Positions 8,689 to 19,810 of a stretch of 33,215 bases of DNA are shown in pieces. Made by a program: the position numbers and the translations under genes. The notes below the pieces were generated by a model. The model saw only the letters and a list, made by a program, of their open reading frames with translations. It did not search any database and was not told the origin of the DNA. Position 1 is the stretch's first letter, and every line of letters begins with the position of its first letter. Source of the stretch: Fidelibacterota bacterium. Its GTDB lineage: Bacteria > Fidelibacterota > UBA8477. The stretch lies in assembly GCA_021734045.1 (NCBI GenBank), contig JAIPJR010000025.1, positions 1 through 33,215 of the forward strand, read 5' to 3'.

Positions 8689-9804
8689 ATGCAATTTACC
8701 CTTGAGAAATCAGCCCTCCAGACTGGCGTACAAAAAATTATCAAAGTGAGCCCTACCCGCTCTACCATGCCAATCCTGAATCATATCCTGTTTACCATTG
8801 AAAATGGACGTCTTTATTTACGGACTTCGGATATCGAAATCACCTATGTATTGGAGGTGGATTTACTCAATGGTGAAGATGGATCTGTGGCTATTCCAGC
8901 GCGTCTGTTACAGGAAATTACCAATGAGTTGCCTGAGACGGAGTTGAAGTTCAGTGTGGACGAAAAACAGCGGATTAGTCTGGAAACCACTGTTGGGACA
9001 TACAAAATCCAGGGGCGTCCCGGCGATGAATTTCCGGAAACACCTGAGTTAGCGGATGCCTCCACATTTAAGCTGCCCGCTGACCTGCTGGAGCGAATGG
9101 TTGATAAGACACTGTTTGCCGTTGGCCGGGATGAGTTGAAGCCCGCCCTGATGGGGGTGTTGTTTGAAATTAACAAAGCGGATATCCGGGCTGTGGCAAC
9201 CGACGGCCATCGGTTGGTTCGCTTTACCAATAAAGCCTTTACTAACTCCGGTGACCCGGCAAAAGTCATTATCCCCACCAAATTTCTACAATTGCTTCAA
9301 AACTTGCTGCCCATGGAAGATCAGGTGGAATTCAGTATTTCGAACGATCATGTGAAGGTTGAAACCAAGGGAGCCAAAGTTTATACCCGCGTAATTGATG
9401 AACACTATCCCGATTACACGGCGGTGATTCCTTCCGGAAACGATAAAACCTTTGTTTCAAATACCAGTGAGATGGTTAACACCGCCCGGCGGGTCTCGAT
9501 TTTTTCCAACCGAACCACCCACCAATTGGCATTTAAGCTGCATCCGGGCTATCTGGAGGTCTATACCGAGGACCCGGAAAACAGCACTTCCGCCAAAGAA
9601 GAGGTATTGGTGGAGTACGATGGTGAGGAGATGACGATTGGGTATAATTCGCTCTATGTGCGGGACCTGCTGCGCAATATTGAGACGGAAAAAGTGGTCT
9701 TTAAGCTGAGCAGTGCTGTGGGTCCGGGCATTATCCTGCCGGAAAAACAGCGCGAAAAAGAAGACCTGCTCATGTTATTAATGCCCATCAGGTTGAATGC
9801 CTAA
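8689..9804 (+). CDS. dnaN: DNA polymerase III sliding clamp (beta subunit)
   Basis: DnaN is the ring-shaped processivity factor of the replicative polymerase. The 371 residues match the usual 366-380, with three repeated clamp folds. Recognisable segments are MQFTLEKSALQTGVQKIIKVSP at the start, LKPALMGVLFEI, VATDGHRLVRF, and the C-terminal IILPE and LLMLLMPIRLN that form the partner-binding pocket. GGAGAG lies shortly upstream of the ATG. It is the first gene after the putative origin; usually dnaA stands immediately before it, and here the origin does. Identity is secure. Confidence 0.97.
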   Translation: MQFTLEKSALQTGVQKIIKVSPTRSTMPILNHILFTIENGRLYLRTSDIEITYVLEVDLLNGEDGSVAIPARLLQEITNELPETELKFSVDEKQRISLETTVGTYKIQGRPGDEFPETPELADASTFKLPADLLERMVDKTLFAVGRDELKPALMGVLFEINKADIRAVATDGHRLVRFTNKAFTNSGDPAKVIIPTKFLQLLQNLLPMEDQVEFSISNDHVKVETKGAKVYTRVIDEHYPDYTAVIPSGNDKTFVSNTSEMVNTARRVSIFSNRTTHQLAFKLHPGYLEVYTEDPENSTSAKEEVLVEYDGEEMTIGYNSLYVRDLLRNIETEKVVFKLSSAVGPGIILPEKQREKEDLLMLLMPIRLNA

Positions 9805-9864
9805 TGACAGCAGGTAAACGATTCAGTCATCCAAATAAAAATATTGTGTTGTGAGGTAATTAAC

Positions 9865-9890
9865 GGAGGTTGGTTCACACCGGCCCGGTG
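9865..9890 (+). promoter_or_regulatory. recF ribosome binding site with a bridging hairpin
   Basis: A strong GGAGG (9865-9869) lies 22 bases before the only plausible recF ATG (9892), too far for normal use. The gap contains CACCGGCCCGGTG (9878-9890), which can fold into a 5-bp stem with a 3-base loop ending one base before the ATG. Folding would shorten the effective spacing to about 9 bases. There is no in-frame ATG, GTG or TTG between 9870 and 9892. Function is inferred. Confidence 0.5.
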
Positions 9891-9891
9891 C

Positions 9892-11002
9892 ATGCTGATT
9901 AAGTCCCTTTCCATGAAAAATTTTCGGGTATATGAACACGCAGCTCTTCGCTTCGGAGAGCAGACCAATGTTCTCTTTGGTGAAAATGGCGCGGGCAAAA
10001 CAACCGTTTTGGAAGCAATTCACTGTCTGGCATATACCCGCAGCTTCAAAACCCATTTGGACGGAGAGTTGATTCGGTATGAGACGACGGAAGCTAAAGT
10101 CGGTGGAAATTTCAGCGGTGACCGGAAAAATGATCAGCGGGTTGAAATGTTTCTTTCAGAAAAGCAACCAAAACACATTAAGGTGAACGGCGCGCTACTT
10201 TCCAGTCAGGCTGATTTAATTGGCCGGATCCCGCTGGTGTGTCTCGCACCAGAAGATGGTGTGGTAACTTCCGGCGCGCCTGCGGACCGACGCCGGTTTT
10301 TTGATAAGCTGTTTTCTCAGGTGGACTCGGTCTATCTACAGGCACTCCAGCAATTCAACCGGGTATTAAAGCAGCGCAATGCCCAGTTGAACGATTATGC
10401 GGTAAATGGAACGCCGGTGAATTCGGAATTACTCCGCGCGCTGGATACGCAAGTCGCTAAGCATGGGGCGGTTGTTCAGGAAAAACGCGCGGAATACCTG
10501 CAAAAATTCAAAACCTTTGTATATGAGATTTACCAGGAATTGGAGCGGGAGAAGACATTTAAAGCGGCGTATGTCCCCTCAGTGAAGCCCAAAGCGGGCG
10601 AAACGGTTGAAGCGGCATTTCAGCGTGAATTGGAGGCCAGTCGACCTGCTGATATGCGCCGGGGAACCACCACCACCGGAATTCAGCGAGATTTGTTTCT
10701 ATTCTATCTGAATCACCAGGAAATCCGGCGTTATGGCTCCAAGGGTGAGCATAAGCTGGCCTTGGTTGCGTTAAAATTCGCTGAAGGGCGGTTATTAGAA
10801 GATTACTTGACCGAGAAGCCCATTTACCTGCTGGATGATTTATTCGCTGAGTTGGACATTAAGCGCAGCGTACAGATTATTCAGTCGCTGCCGGAGGGAT
10901 ACCAGATTTTTATTACCTCAACCGATCTGGCCGATCTGCGACAGCATGGGATGACGCTGGAGTCAGAAAAATTGACCGTTTTTGATACAGGAAAGCTTCG
11001 TG

Positions 11003-11016
<14 letters not shown>
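9892..11016 (+). CDS. recF: DNA replication and repair protein RecF
   Basis: RecF is an SMC-like ATPase that with RecO and RecR loads RecA on gapped DNA. The 374-residue protein starts MLIKSLSMKNFRVY, the typical RecF N-terminus, with Walker A GENGAGKTT near residue 32, a central coiled-coil arm region, and Walker B YLLDDLFAELD near 310, followed by ITSTDL. The open frame runs further upstream from a TTG at 9844, but that extension has no family resemblance, so I place the start at 9892. The gene overlaps the downstream DUF721 gene by 14 bases. recO is also in this window at 27316. Confidence 0.95.
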
Positions 11017-13230
<2,214 letters not shown>

Positions 13231-13321
13231 TCATATCCGGTGAGCGTGATGCAGCAACGCGGTCAGCATAAAAAACGAATTTAAAGCAGACAGTGATTAT
13301 TAGATAAGGACGAGGCGAACT

Positions 13322-15853
13322 TTGGAAATTCAAAGACAGAACATTATCCGCGCCAACATTGAAGACGAAATGAAGAAATCCTACATGGATTACTCCATGT
13401 CCGTGATTGTTTCGCGCGCACTTCCCGATGTTCGGGATGGACTCAAGCCGGTACACCGGCGCATTTTATATGGCATGAGCGAACTGGGCGTACAGTATAA
13501 CCGCCCCTACCGTAAGTCAGCCCGTATCGTGGGTGACGTGTTGGGTAAATATCACCCCCACGGTGACTCGGCGGTTTATGATACCATGGTGCGCATGACC
13601 CAGGATTTTTCATTGCGGTATCCGTTGGTGGATGGCCAGGGCAACTTTGGCTCTATCGATGGTGATAATGCGGCTGCCATGCGATACACGGAAGCCCGGT
13701 TGAAGCGAATTGCCGGTGAAATCATGCGTGACCTGGAGAAAGACACGGTAAATTTCATGCCCAATTTTGACGACAGCCTGCAGGAGCCGGTGGTTATGCC
13801 AACGGTACTGCCCAATCTGTTGCTCAATGGTGCCAGCGGAATTGCGGTGGGGATGGCCACCAATATTCCTTCCCATAATCTGGGCGAAGTCGTGGACGCA
13901 ATCTCCGCACAGATTGACAATCCCGACATTACCATTTCTGAGTTGATGCAATATATCACCGGACCCGATTTCCCCACCGGCGCTATTATTTACGGCGCCA
14001 GCGGTATTAAGGATGCTTATGAAACCGGTCGCGGGAAAATTACCGTTCGGGCGCGGGTCAACGTGGAAGAGCAGAAAAATGGCCGGGAACATCTGATAGT
14101 TACCGAAATCCCCTACCAGGTAAACAAGGCGACGCTTATTGAAAAAATCGCTGATCTGGTTCACGACAAGAAAGTTGAAGGCATCTCCGACCTGCGGGAT
14201 GAGTCTGACAAAGACGGCATCCGGGTGGTGATAGAATTAAAACGGGATACCGTACCAGAGGTGGTACTGAACCAGCTCTACAAACACACGCAGCTTCAGG
14301 ACACTTTTGGTGTGATTATGCTGGCGCTGGTGGACGGCCTGCCAAAAGTGTTGACCCTGAAGGAGATGATTGCCCACTTCATCAATTTCCGGCATGATGT
14401 TGTGGTGCGCCGGACACAGTATGATTTAAATGAAGCCGAAAAGCGCGCCCACATTTTAGAGGGGTTGAAAATTGCCCTGGATAATTTGGACGCCGTAATA
14501 AAAACCATCCGTGAATCCAAAAACCCGGTGGTTGCTAAAGAGCAGCTCATGAGCCGGTTTGAGCTCAGCGACGTACAAGCCCAGGCGATTCTGGATATGC
14601 GACTCCAGCGACTAACCGGACTAGAACGGCAGAAAATTGTTGACGAGTACACGGAAACCCTGAAACTCATCGCCAAACTGAAAGAAATTTTGGCCAACCG
14701 GGGCCTCCGGATGGAGATCATCAAGGAGGAGTTGACGGAGTTAAAAGAGCGCTATGGCGATGAGCGCCGAACGGAAATTGTCCACGACGCCCGGGACTTC
14801 ACTGTTGAGGATATGATTGCCGAAGAGGAGATGGTCATTACCATTACCCACAACGGCTTTATCAAACGCTATCCCGTGAGCGGCTACCGCCGTCAAAACC
14901 GTGGCGGCCGTGGTTCATCAGGTGCCAAGGCCCGGGATGATGATTTTGTGGAGCATCTGTTTGTTGCTTCTACCCATGACTATATCCTCTTTTTTACGGA
15001 CGCGGGAAAATGTTACTGGATAAAAGTACACCAGTTGCCCCAGGCCGGAAAAGCAACCCGTGGCCGGGCGATTGTGAATCTATTAGGCATTGAATCGGGT
15101 GAAAAAATCATGGCTTACATTACCGTCCGTGATTTCACCGCGGGAAATTATATCATCATGGCCACGGCCAACGGACTGGTGAAGAAGACAGATCTGCAGG
15201 CCTACAGCCGCCCGCAGCGGGGAGGCATTTACGCCATTGATATTCGTGAAGGCGATTACCTGATTGATGCCAAGCTCACCAACGGTGAGAATGATATTTT
15301 GCTGGGAACCCATAACGGCAAATCGATTCGATTTAATGAAAACCAGGTGCGCCCCACCGGCCGTAAGACCATGGGTGTTGCCGGCATCCGACTCAGCGGT
15401 AAAGATGATCGTGTTGTGGGAATGATTGTTGTCCGCCGGGAAGGAACCGTTCTGGCCGTGACTGAAAATGGATTTGGCAAGCGCACGGAAATTATCAATT
15501 ACCGGGTCCAGAATCGCGGCGGCAAAGGCATTATCACCGTAAAGGTCACTCCCAAGGTTGGCAAAATGCTGGCTCTGCTGGAAGTGGTGGACCAGGATGA
15601 TCTGATGATTATTACCGCCAAGGGCGTCCTGATTCGCCTGCCGGTTGGAAAAATCCGCAGTATCGGACGAAACACTCAGGGCGTGCGGCTCATCCGGTTG
15701 GATGAAAACGACACCATTTCGGCCGTCACCCGGGTTCAGGAAGAGACCGAGACAAAAAATGGTGTAGAGATCCAAACTTCGGACGATGAAAATGGCGAAA
15801 ATGGCAACGATGATGATTCCGGAGCCGACCAAATCAGTGCCTTTGATGAATAA
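13322..15853 (+). CDS. gyrA: DNA gyrase subunit A
   Basis: GyrA is the DNA cleavage and rejoining subunit. The 843 residues show the winged-helix breakage domain with [28 protein letters not shown], the quinolone pocket [10 protein letters not shown] with Ser and Asp in the sensitive-type state, and the active-site Tyr in AMRYTEARL. The coiled-coil gate follows, then the beta-pinwheel domain with a GyrA-box-like RQNRGGRG near residue 525. An acidic tail ([16 protein letters not shown]) ends the protein. The start is a TTG preceded 6 bases upstream by GAGG; the next ATG would remove the conserved N-terminal arm, so TTG is preferred. Identity is secure; the start is likely. Confidence 0.97.
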   Translation: MEIQRQNIIRANIEDEMKKSYMDYSMSVIVSRALPDVRDGLKPVHRRILYGMSELGVQYNRPYRKSARIVGDVLGKYHPHGDSAVYDTMVRMTQDFSLRYPLVDGQGNFGSIDGDNAAAMRYTEARLKRIAGEIMRDLEKDTVNFMPNFDDSLQEPVVMPTVLPNLLLNGASGIAVGMATNIPSHNLGEVVDAISAQIDNPDITISELMQYITGPDFPTGAIIYGASGIKDAYETGRGKITVRARVNVEEQKNGREHLIVTEIPYQVNKATLIEKIADLVHDKKVEGISDLRDESDKDGIRVVIELKRDTVPEVVLNQLYKHTQLQDTFGVIMLALVDGLPKVLTLKEMIAHFINFRHDVVVRRTQYDLNEAEKRAHILEGLKIALDNLDAVIKTIRESKNPVVAKEQLMSRFELSDVQAQAILDMRLQRLTGLERQKIVDEYTETLKLIAKLKEILANRGLRMEIIKEELTELKERYGDERRTEIVHDARDFTVEDMIAEEEMVITITHNGFIKRYPVSGYRRQNRGGRGSSGAKARDDDFVEHLFVASTHDYILFFTDAGKCYWIKVHQLPQAGKATRGRAIVNLLGIESGEKIMAYITVRDFTAGNYIIMATANGLVKKTDLQAYSRPQRGGIYAIDIREGDYLIDAKLTNGENDILLGTHNGKSIRFNENQVRPTGRKTMGVAGIRLSGKDDRVVGMIVVRREGTVLAVTENGFGKRTEIINYRVQNRGGKGIITVKVTPKVGKMLALLEVVDQDDLMIITAKGVLIRLPVGKIRSIGRNTQGVRLIRLDENDTISAVTRVQEETETKNGVEIQTSDDENGENGNDDDSGADQISAFDE

Positions 15854-15916
15854 AAATAATCCGGAATCGCAACCGGATCGGTGGTGCCGGGGAGGCGGGA
15901 GTTTACAGGATATCAA

Positions 15917-16627
15917 ATGACTCCCCACCCGGATCAAAATAATATTGCTGAGAACCTGGCGTCGGTGCGGGATAGGATTTCCCGTGCCGCCACACAGGCG
16001 GGTCGCGATCCGGATGATATTATCCTGGTGGGTGTTACCAAGCGCCAACCAATTGAAAAGGTCCGGGCGGCACTGGGGGCGGGATTGAAAGACATTGGAG
16101 AAAATCGGCTTCAGGAGGCGCGGGACAAGTTTCCACAACTTGACTTGAGTGGAATTCGGCGTCACCTTATCGGCCACTTGCAAACCAATAAGGCCAAATA
16201 CGTCCCCCAGCTTTTTGATACGGTCCACAGCATTGATTCGGAGCGAATTACAAAAACGCTGAACGATAGGTTGGGACCGGAGGGTGATCCGCTGCCCGTT
16301 TTCATTCAGGTGAACACCTCCGGAGAAGAGAGCAAGTTTGGTATTAAACCGGAAGCGGCCATGGACTTGACGGGGTACTGTTTGGAGCAGCCGCGCTTGA
16401 GTGTGCAGGGCCTGATGACAATAGGACCGTTAACAAGCGATAAACAGCGGATTATTCAATCGTTTCGTCTGTTAAGGAAGCTGGCGGACCAGATTCAAAC
16501 CGTCTTTGTTCCGGTAATCCGGAAGCTGGATTTATCAATGGGCATGACGGATGATTTTGAATGGGCGATTGGTGAAGGTGCGACGCATGTGCGCGTCGGC
16601 CGGGCAATTTTCGGCGAACGGGAATAG
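15917..16627 (+). CDS. yggS: PLP-binding protein of the YggS/PROSC family
   Basis: A pyridoxal-5'-phosphate carrier or homeostasis protein with the alanine-racemase N-terminal barrel fold and no known catalytic activity. The 236 residues match the family (about 230). Visible features are ILVGVTKRQP with the PLP-binding Lys, IGENRLQEARDK, HLIGHLQTNKAK, VNTSGEESKFG, LSMGMTDDFEWAI and the phosphate-binding end VRVGRAIFGER. The start is the ATG at 15917 with AGGA six bases upstream; the upstream in-frame extension lacks family similarity. It precedes divIVA, a pairing also seen in Gram-positive division clusters (the ylm region). Confidence 0.92.
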   Translation: MTPHPDQNNIAENLASVRDRISRAATQAGRDPDDIILVGVTKRQPIEKVRAALGAGLKDIGENRLQEARDKFPQLDLSGIRRHLIGHLQTNKAKYVPQLFDTVHSIDSERITKTLNDRLGPEGDPLPVFIQVNTSGEESKFGIKPEAAMDLTGYCLEQPRLSVQGLMTIGPLTSDKQRIIQSFRLLRKLADQIQTVFVPVIRKLDLSMGMTDDFEWAIGEGATHVRVGRAIFGERE

Positions 16628-16636
16628 GAGATTTCA

Positions 16637-17428
16637 ATGGCACGGATTACACCACTGGATTTGCGGAAGCAGGAATTCAAACAAAGCGCCCTGGGATTAA
16701 ATCGTGACCAGGTACATGAATTTCTGGAGATGGTGGCCGAGGAGATGGAGACCCTGATTCGTGAAAAAAGCGAAGCCCAGGAAGAGATTAAAGACCTTCA
16801 GGCAAAACTGGATCGTTATTCGGAGATTGAAAAATCCATGAATTCTGCCCTTGTAATGGCCCGGGAATCCGCCAATCAAGCAGTGAAAGCCGCCGAGAAA
16901 GAGGCCGACGCCATTCTCGCGCAGGCACGGACCGAGAAAAACGCACTTCTTTTTTCGGCAAAAGAAGCGCTGAATGAAGTTCAAAATGATATCCGGGATC
17001 TGAAGTTAAAGCGTGACGGATTTATCATGAACTTTAAAACCATTTTAAAAACCCATATGGATGCGCTGGAGGCGGAATTTTCTCGCGATGCAGTTATGTT
17101 GCCTGACGAAAGGGCTACGGGTGAAGCAGTCTCGCCGAATACGAAAAGTGACGATGCTGAACGAATCATCGATTTTTCCCAGTCCGACCTAACGCTTTCT
17201 GATCTTGATACCGAACCGGATGATACCCCGGAAAAAGACACGACAATTTCCGGTACCGACAGCGATAAAAAGGGTAAAAAAGCAAAGTCAGCTTTTGAAG
17301 AAGCGCTGGATTTTGAAACCGAATCCGAAACCGAAACCGAGGCCAGCGAAAAGAACGGCTCGTCTTTTGACGAGGATGACGATGACGATGTCGATGACAA
17401 TGAGAAGGGTGATGAAAAGGAAAAATAA
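16637..17428 (+). CDS. DivIVA-domain protein with acidic C-terminal tail
   Basis: A coiled-coil protein of 263 residues. The N-terminus (ARITPLDLRKQEFKQSALGLNRDQVHEFLE) is the DivIVA membrane-binding module, followed by a long heptad-like coiled coil (about 33-155) with KAAEKEADAILAQA. The last 85 residues are disordered and highly acidic, with hexamer-repeat coding at 17315-17342 (Glu-Thr/Ser-Glu) and an Asp-rich run. DivIVA proteins mark curved membrane at poles and septa. AGGAG overlaps the yggS stop and is 6 bases before the ATG, indicating an operon. DivIVA is best known from Gram-positives, so its presence in a cell with SurA and outer-membrane machinery is notable. The function is not determined. 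Confidence 0.85.
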   Translation: MARITPLDLRKQEFKQSALGLNRDQVHEFLEMVAEEMETLIREKSEAQEEIKDLQAKLDRYSEIEKSMNSALVMARESANQAVKAAEKEADAILAQARTEKNALLFSAKEALNEVQNDIRDLKLKRDGFIMNFKTILKTHMDALEAEFSRDAVMLPDERATGEAVSPNTKSDDAERIIDFSQSDLTLSDLDTEPDDTPEKDTTISGTDSDKKGKKAKSAFEEALDFETESETETEASEKNGSSFDEDDDDDVDDNEKGDEKEK

Positions 17429-17954
17429 ACCAGTCGTCGCGTGCGGGCCGGTCGTTCTCACGGACGAGCTATTTCGGGCAGATATTGTTCGCTGGTTGCC
17501 CGATGTATCGGTTGGGACCTTCAACGCGAGTGCTGACGGGGCTCGGGAGCAGGTTCGCCGATGGCGTAAAGCAGGTTATCAACATTTTATCCTCCTTTTT
17601 AATCCGGTGGATACACCCGGGGAAAACCAGCCCGTTACGGACCAGATTAACCTGACTTACGATAACCCGCTCATTGGCACGCAGGAGGATATTTTCGGGA
17701 ACCGGTTTCCTGACATGTCGGATGTTTATACCGTGGATAAAAAGCCTGCCGAACCGACGGTTGTTGTCATGGGACACCACAAAGGATTGGAGACCTTCCG
17801 TGAAAGGGTTTGGCCCGTTCGCGGCGGTATTTACGAAGCTATCGCCATAAAAGCCAGCGGTGGTACTTCGCGAGGCTGGTTGGTGAGCCAACTGGAAGAC
17901 TTGTATTCTGAAATTTTGAATTTGACGGAGGTATTATGCAACGCGGAAGTGTAA
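17412..17954 (+). CDS. Short purine nucleoside phosphorylase-like protein, probably not catalytic
   Basis: Protein of about 180 residues. Residues 76-105 (VTDQINLTYDNPLIG, then GNRFPDMSDVY) closely resemble the central signature of class I purine nucleoside phosphorylases. FILLFNPVDTPGENQP just before it matches the position of the family's TNAAGGLN segment. The normal N-terminal phosphate-binding part and the later purine-binding Glu and Asn segments are missing or unrecognisable; full enzymes have about 270 residues. It is therefore either a degenerate PNP or a shortened paralogue with another role. The frame is intact and tightly packed: 17 bases overlap divIVA and 19 overlap ssb, so it looks maintained. 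The start is uncertain; ATG at 17400 is an alternative. Confidence 0.65.
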   Translation: MKRKNKPVVACGPVVLTDELFRADIVRWLPDVSVGTFNASADGAREQVRRWRKAGYQHFILLFNPVDTPGENQPVTDQINLTYDNPLIGTQEDIFGNRFPDMSDVYTVDKKPAEPTVVVMGHHKGLETFRERVWPVRGGIYEAIAIKASGGTSRGWLVSQLEDLYSEILNLTEVLCNAEV

Positions 17955-18436
17955 ATAAAGTGATTTTAGTGGGTCGTTTAGGCCAGGATCCGGAGGTGCG
18001 CTATGCCCCATCCGGTACCGCAGTAGCCAATTTCACAGTGGCCACAAACGATGTTCGGCGTGATCGGGATGGCAATAACCAGGAAACCACAGACTGGCAT
18101 AAGATTGTGGCTTTTGGGAAAACCGCCGAGTTTCTGGAGCAATATATCAAAAAGGGCGATATGATTTATGTTGAAGGCAAGCTCCAGACGCGCAGCTGGG
18201 AAGACAAAGACGGCGTAAAGCGCTATGTTACCGAGGTTTTGACCAACATTCTGACACCCCTTTCCTCACGCAGTTTCCAGGGTAATGACAATGGTGCATC
18301 CACTGGTGGCCGGGAGAATAATTCCAAGGGTGGCTATAGCGCAGGTAAGAATAATAGCAGTCGCGATGCGGATGACAATTCAGTCAACGAATCGGGTGGC
18401 GATGATTATTTTGGTGATGATCCCCTGCCGTTTTAA
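17936..18436 (+). CDS. ssb: Single-stranded DNA-binding protein
   Basis: SSB coats single-stranded DNA and recruits repair and replication partners. The 166 residues have an OB-fold (residues 1-110: NKVILVGRLGQDPEVRY, ANFTVATNDV, WHKIVAFGKTAEFLEQYIKKG, YVEGKLQTRSWEDKDG), a Gly/Asn/Ser-rich flexible linker, and the conserved acidic tip GDDPLPF that binds partners. GGAGG lies 4 bases before the ATG, inside the preceding gene. Length and tip are standard. Confidence 0.97.
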   Translation: MQRGSVNKVILVGRLGQDPEVRYAPSGTAVANFTVATNDVRRDRDGNNQETTDWHKIVAFGKTAEFLEQYIKKGDMIYVEGKLQTRSWEDKDGVKRYVTEVLTNILTPLSSRSFQGNDNGASTGGRENNSKGGYSAGKNNSSRDADDNSVNESGGDDYFGDDPLPF

Positions 18437-18456
18437 ATCCCGGTTTTTGAGCAACG

Positions 18457-18948
18457 ATGGCGGATGACTATACCCGTGGATTGGTGGATGTCTTCGTCTG
18501 GCGTGAAGGTCAGGCGGGGCGTGAGTTTCTTTTGTTAAAGCGTGCACCCGGCGAGCAATTCCCCAATATATGGCAGTGCGTTTCCGGCGGAATGAAGCCC
18601 GGTGAAAAGGCCTGGCAGGCGGCCTTACGGGAAATGCACGAGGAAACCGGCTTCATACCGAAGCAACTTTTTGTGGCCGATTACGCGTACAATCTTTATC
18701 TCCACCCCACTGATGCTATGCTGCAGGTGCCGGTTTTTGGTGCTGAAGTCGCCAATCATCAAAACCAGCCGCCCCGTCTTTCCAAAGAACACAGTTCTTT
18801 CCGGTGGGAATCTCCGGAGGCGGCGCTGTCCGTTCTATCGTGGGAGAATTATCGGCTAGGCCTTCAGGCGGTGAACCGAATCGCCAATTCGCCCGCTCTG
18901 CTGGACATTACCCGGATTCCGGCGCATCGCTGGAAAAGGGACGCCTGA
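18457..18948 (+). CDS. Nudix hydrolase, NudB-like
   Basis: Protein of 163 residues with a complete Nudix box: G, five residues, E, seven residues, then REMHEETGF, within GGMKPGEKAWQAALREMHEE. Nudix enzymes cleave nucleoside diphosphates linked to another group, using Mg bound by the REUXEE glutamates. Flanking features (LVDVFVWRE, FLLLKRAPGEQFPNIWQCVSGGM, HSSFRWESPEAA) resemble dATP / dihydroneopterin triphosphate pyrophosphohydrolases of the NudB type. It starts 21 bases after ssb and faces the convergent LiaF-like gene. Nudix membership is certain; the substrate is a guess. Confidence 0.85.
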   Translation: MADDYTRGLVDVFVWREGQAGREFLLLKRAPGEQFPNIWQCVSGGMKPGEKAWQAALREMHEETGFIPKQLFVADYAYNLYLHPTDAMLQVPVFGAEVANHQNQPPRLSKEHSSFRWESPEAALSVLSWENYRLGLQAVNRIANSPALLDITRIPAHRWKRDA

Positions 18949-19009
18949 TCTTCTAAGTGCCCCTTCCCGCGCGATAATTTTTCCTGTAATCGTTCAACGT
19001 GTCAATATA

Positions 19010-19711
19010 CTAGACAGAAATAATCTTAAGTCCGCCCATGATGGTGGTGGCATGCACCTGTAAAACCGGCGCGTCCGTATCAGGCGCCGGGGAACCGTGC
19101 GTCTTTTCATGGTCCACGCCGCCAAAAATAGGGAGGCTGCTAATAGACACATTCCACTCGGATGGAATCAGGATTCTGCCACCACCCATGATGCAGGTGA
19201 CTTCAAGCGCGGCTCCCTCTGGAGAAAGCTTTGCAGCGGTCAGGTCAATGTCAAAACCACCCATGAGCGTGGCTGCACTTCCACCCTTAAAGTTCTGAGT
19301 TGTGCTGGCTCGCAGGCCGCCACCAAACATGGAGAACACATCCAAAAAATCTTCGCTGTCTTTCTTTTCGTTACGCGCAGTGATGCGCGCCCGCAAAAAT
19401 GGCGGACGCCCGCCGGTAATGAGCAGATACACACCAAAAGCTATCAGTAACACCGGCCAATAGTAAAAGACCTGATTCAGTTCCAGGAAATTGAGCTCGG
19501 CAAGCTGAAAGACCACCCCGATGATGATGAACAGCCAGGCGCTTGCCGTACTTGCCGCGGGCACGGATAATCGGCGTACACCGAAGAGAATAATAATCAA
19601 AGGCCACCAGGTGCCGATAACGTTACCTACGCGCAGCCAATTCAGGGTATCCGCAAGAAACAGAACACCCAAAACGAGAAAAATTATACCCAGTGTTTTT
19701 TGAGATCGCAT
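19010..19711 (-). CDS. LiaF-like membrane protein with DUF5668-type repeats
   Basis: Membrane protein of 233 residues. Four hydrophobic helices form two similar halves (LGIIFLVLGVLFLADTLNWLR with WWPLIIILFGV, then WLFIIIGVVFQLAELN with YYWPVLLIAFGVYLL). A soluble C-terminal domain rich in G-G turns follows (SMFGGG, ATLMGGFDIDL, IMGGGRILIP, TTIMGGLKIISV), typical of the LiaF / cell-wall-active-antibiotic-response fold. In Firmicutes LiaF restrains an envelope-stress histidine kinase; no LiaRS pair is nearby, so the role here is unknown. AGGAGG lies about 8 bases upstream of the ATG. Confidence 0.8.
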   Translation of the reverse strand: MRSQKTLGIIFLVLGVLFLADTLNWLRVGNVIGTWWPLIIILFGVRRLSVPAASTASAWLFIIIGVVFQLAELNFLELNQVFYYWPVLLIAFGVYLLITGGRPPFLRARITARNEKKDSEDFLDVFSMFGGGLRASTTQNFKGGSAATLMGGFDIDLTAAKLSPEGAALEVTCIMGGGRILIPSEWNVSISSLPIFGGVDHEKTHGSPAPDTDAPVLQVHATTIMGGLKIISV

Positions 19712-19810
19712 TTGTTGAACCCTCCTAATTTCCCCCGTTTGACCCCAATATGCCCATCCGTTGTCATGCCCGCCAATAAAATATGCGTGAACAGGCCTAT
19801 GCGTGGTCAG

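Noticed and set aside
15859-15878. ATCCGG / CCGGAT inverted repeat just after gyrA
   Set aside because: A 6-bp stem with an 8-base loop but no T run follows, so I do not call a terminator; it may be chance.
15083-16228. Long minus-strand open frame (381 codons) opposite gyrA and yggS
   Set aside because: It lies antisense to two certain genes, has low-complexity composition typical of a mirrored coding frame, and matches no family.
17205-17411. Upstream extension of the PNP-like frame through the divIVA tail
   Set aside because: The extension is a low-complexity shadow of the divIVA acidic repeat in another frame; the PNP-like similarity begins after 17412.
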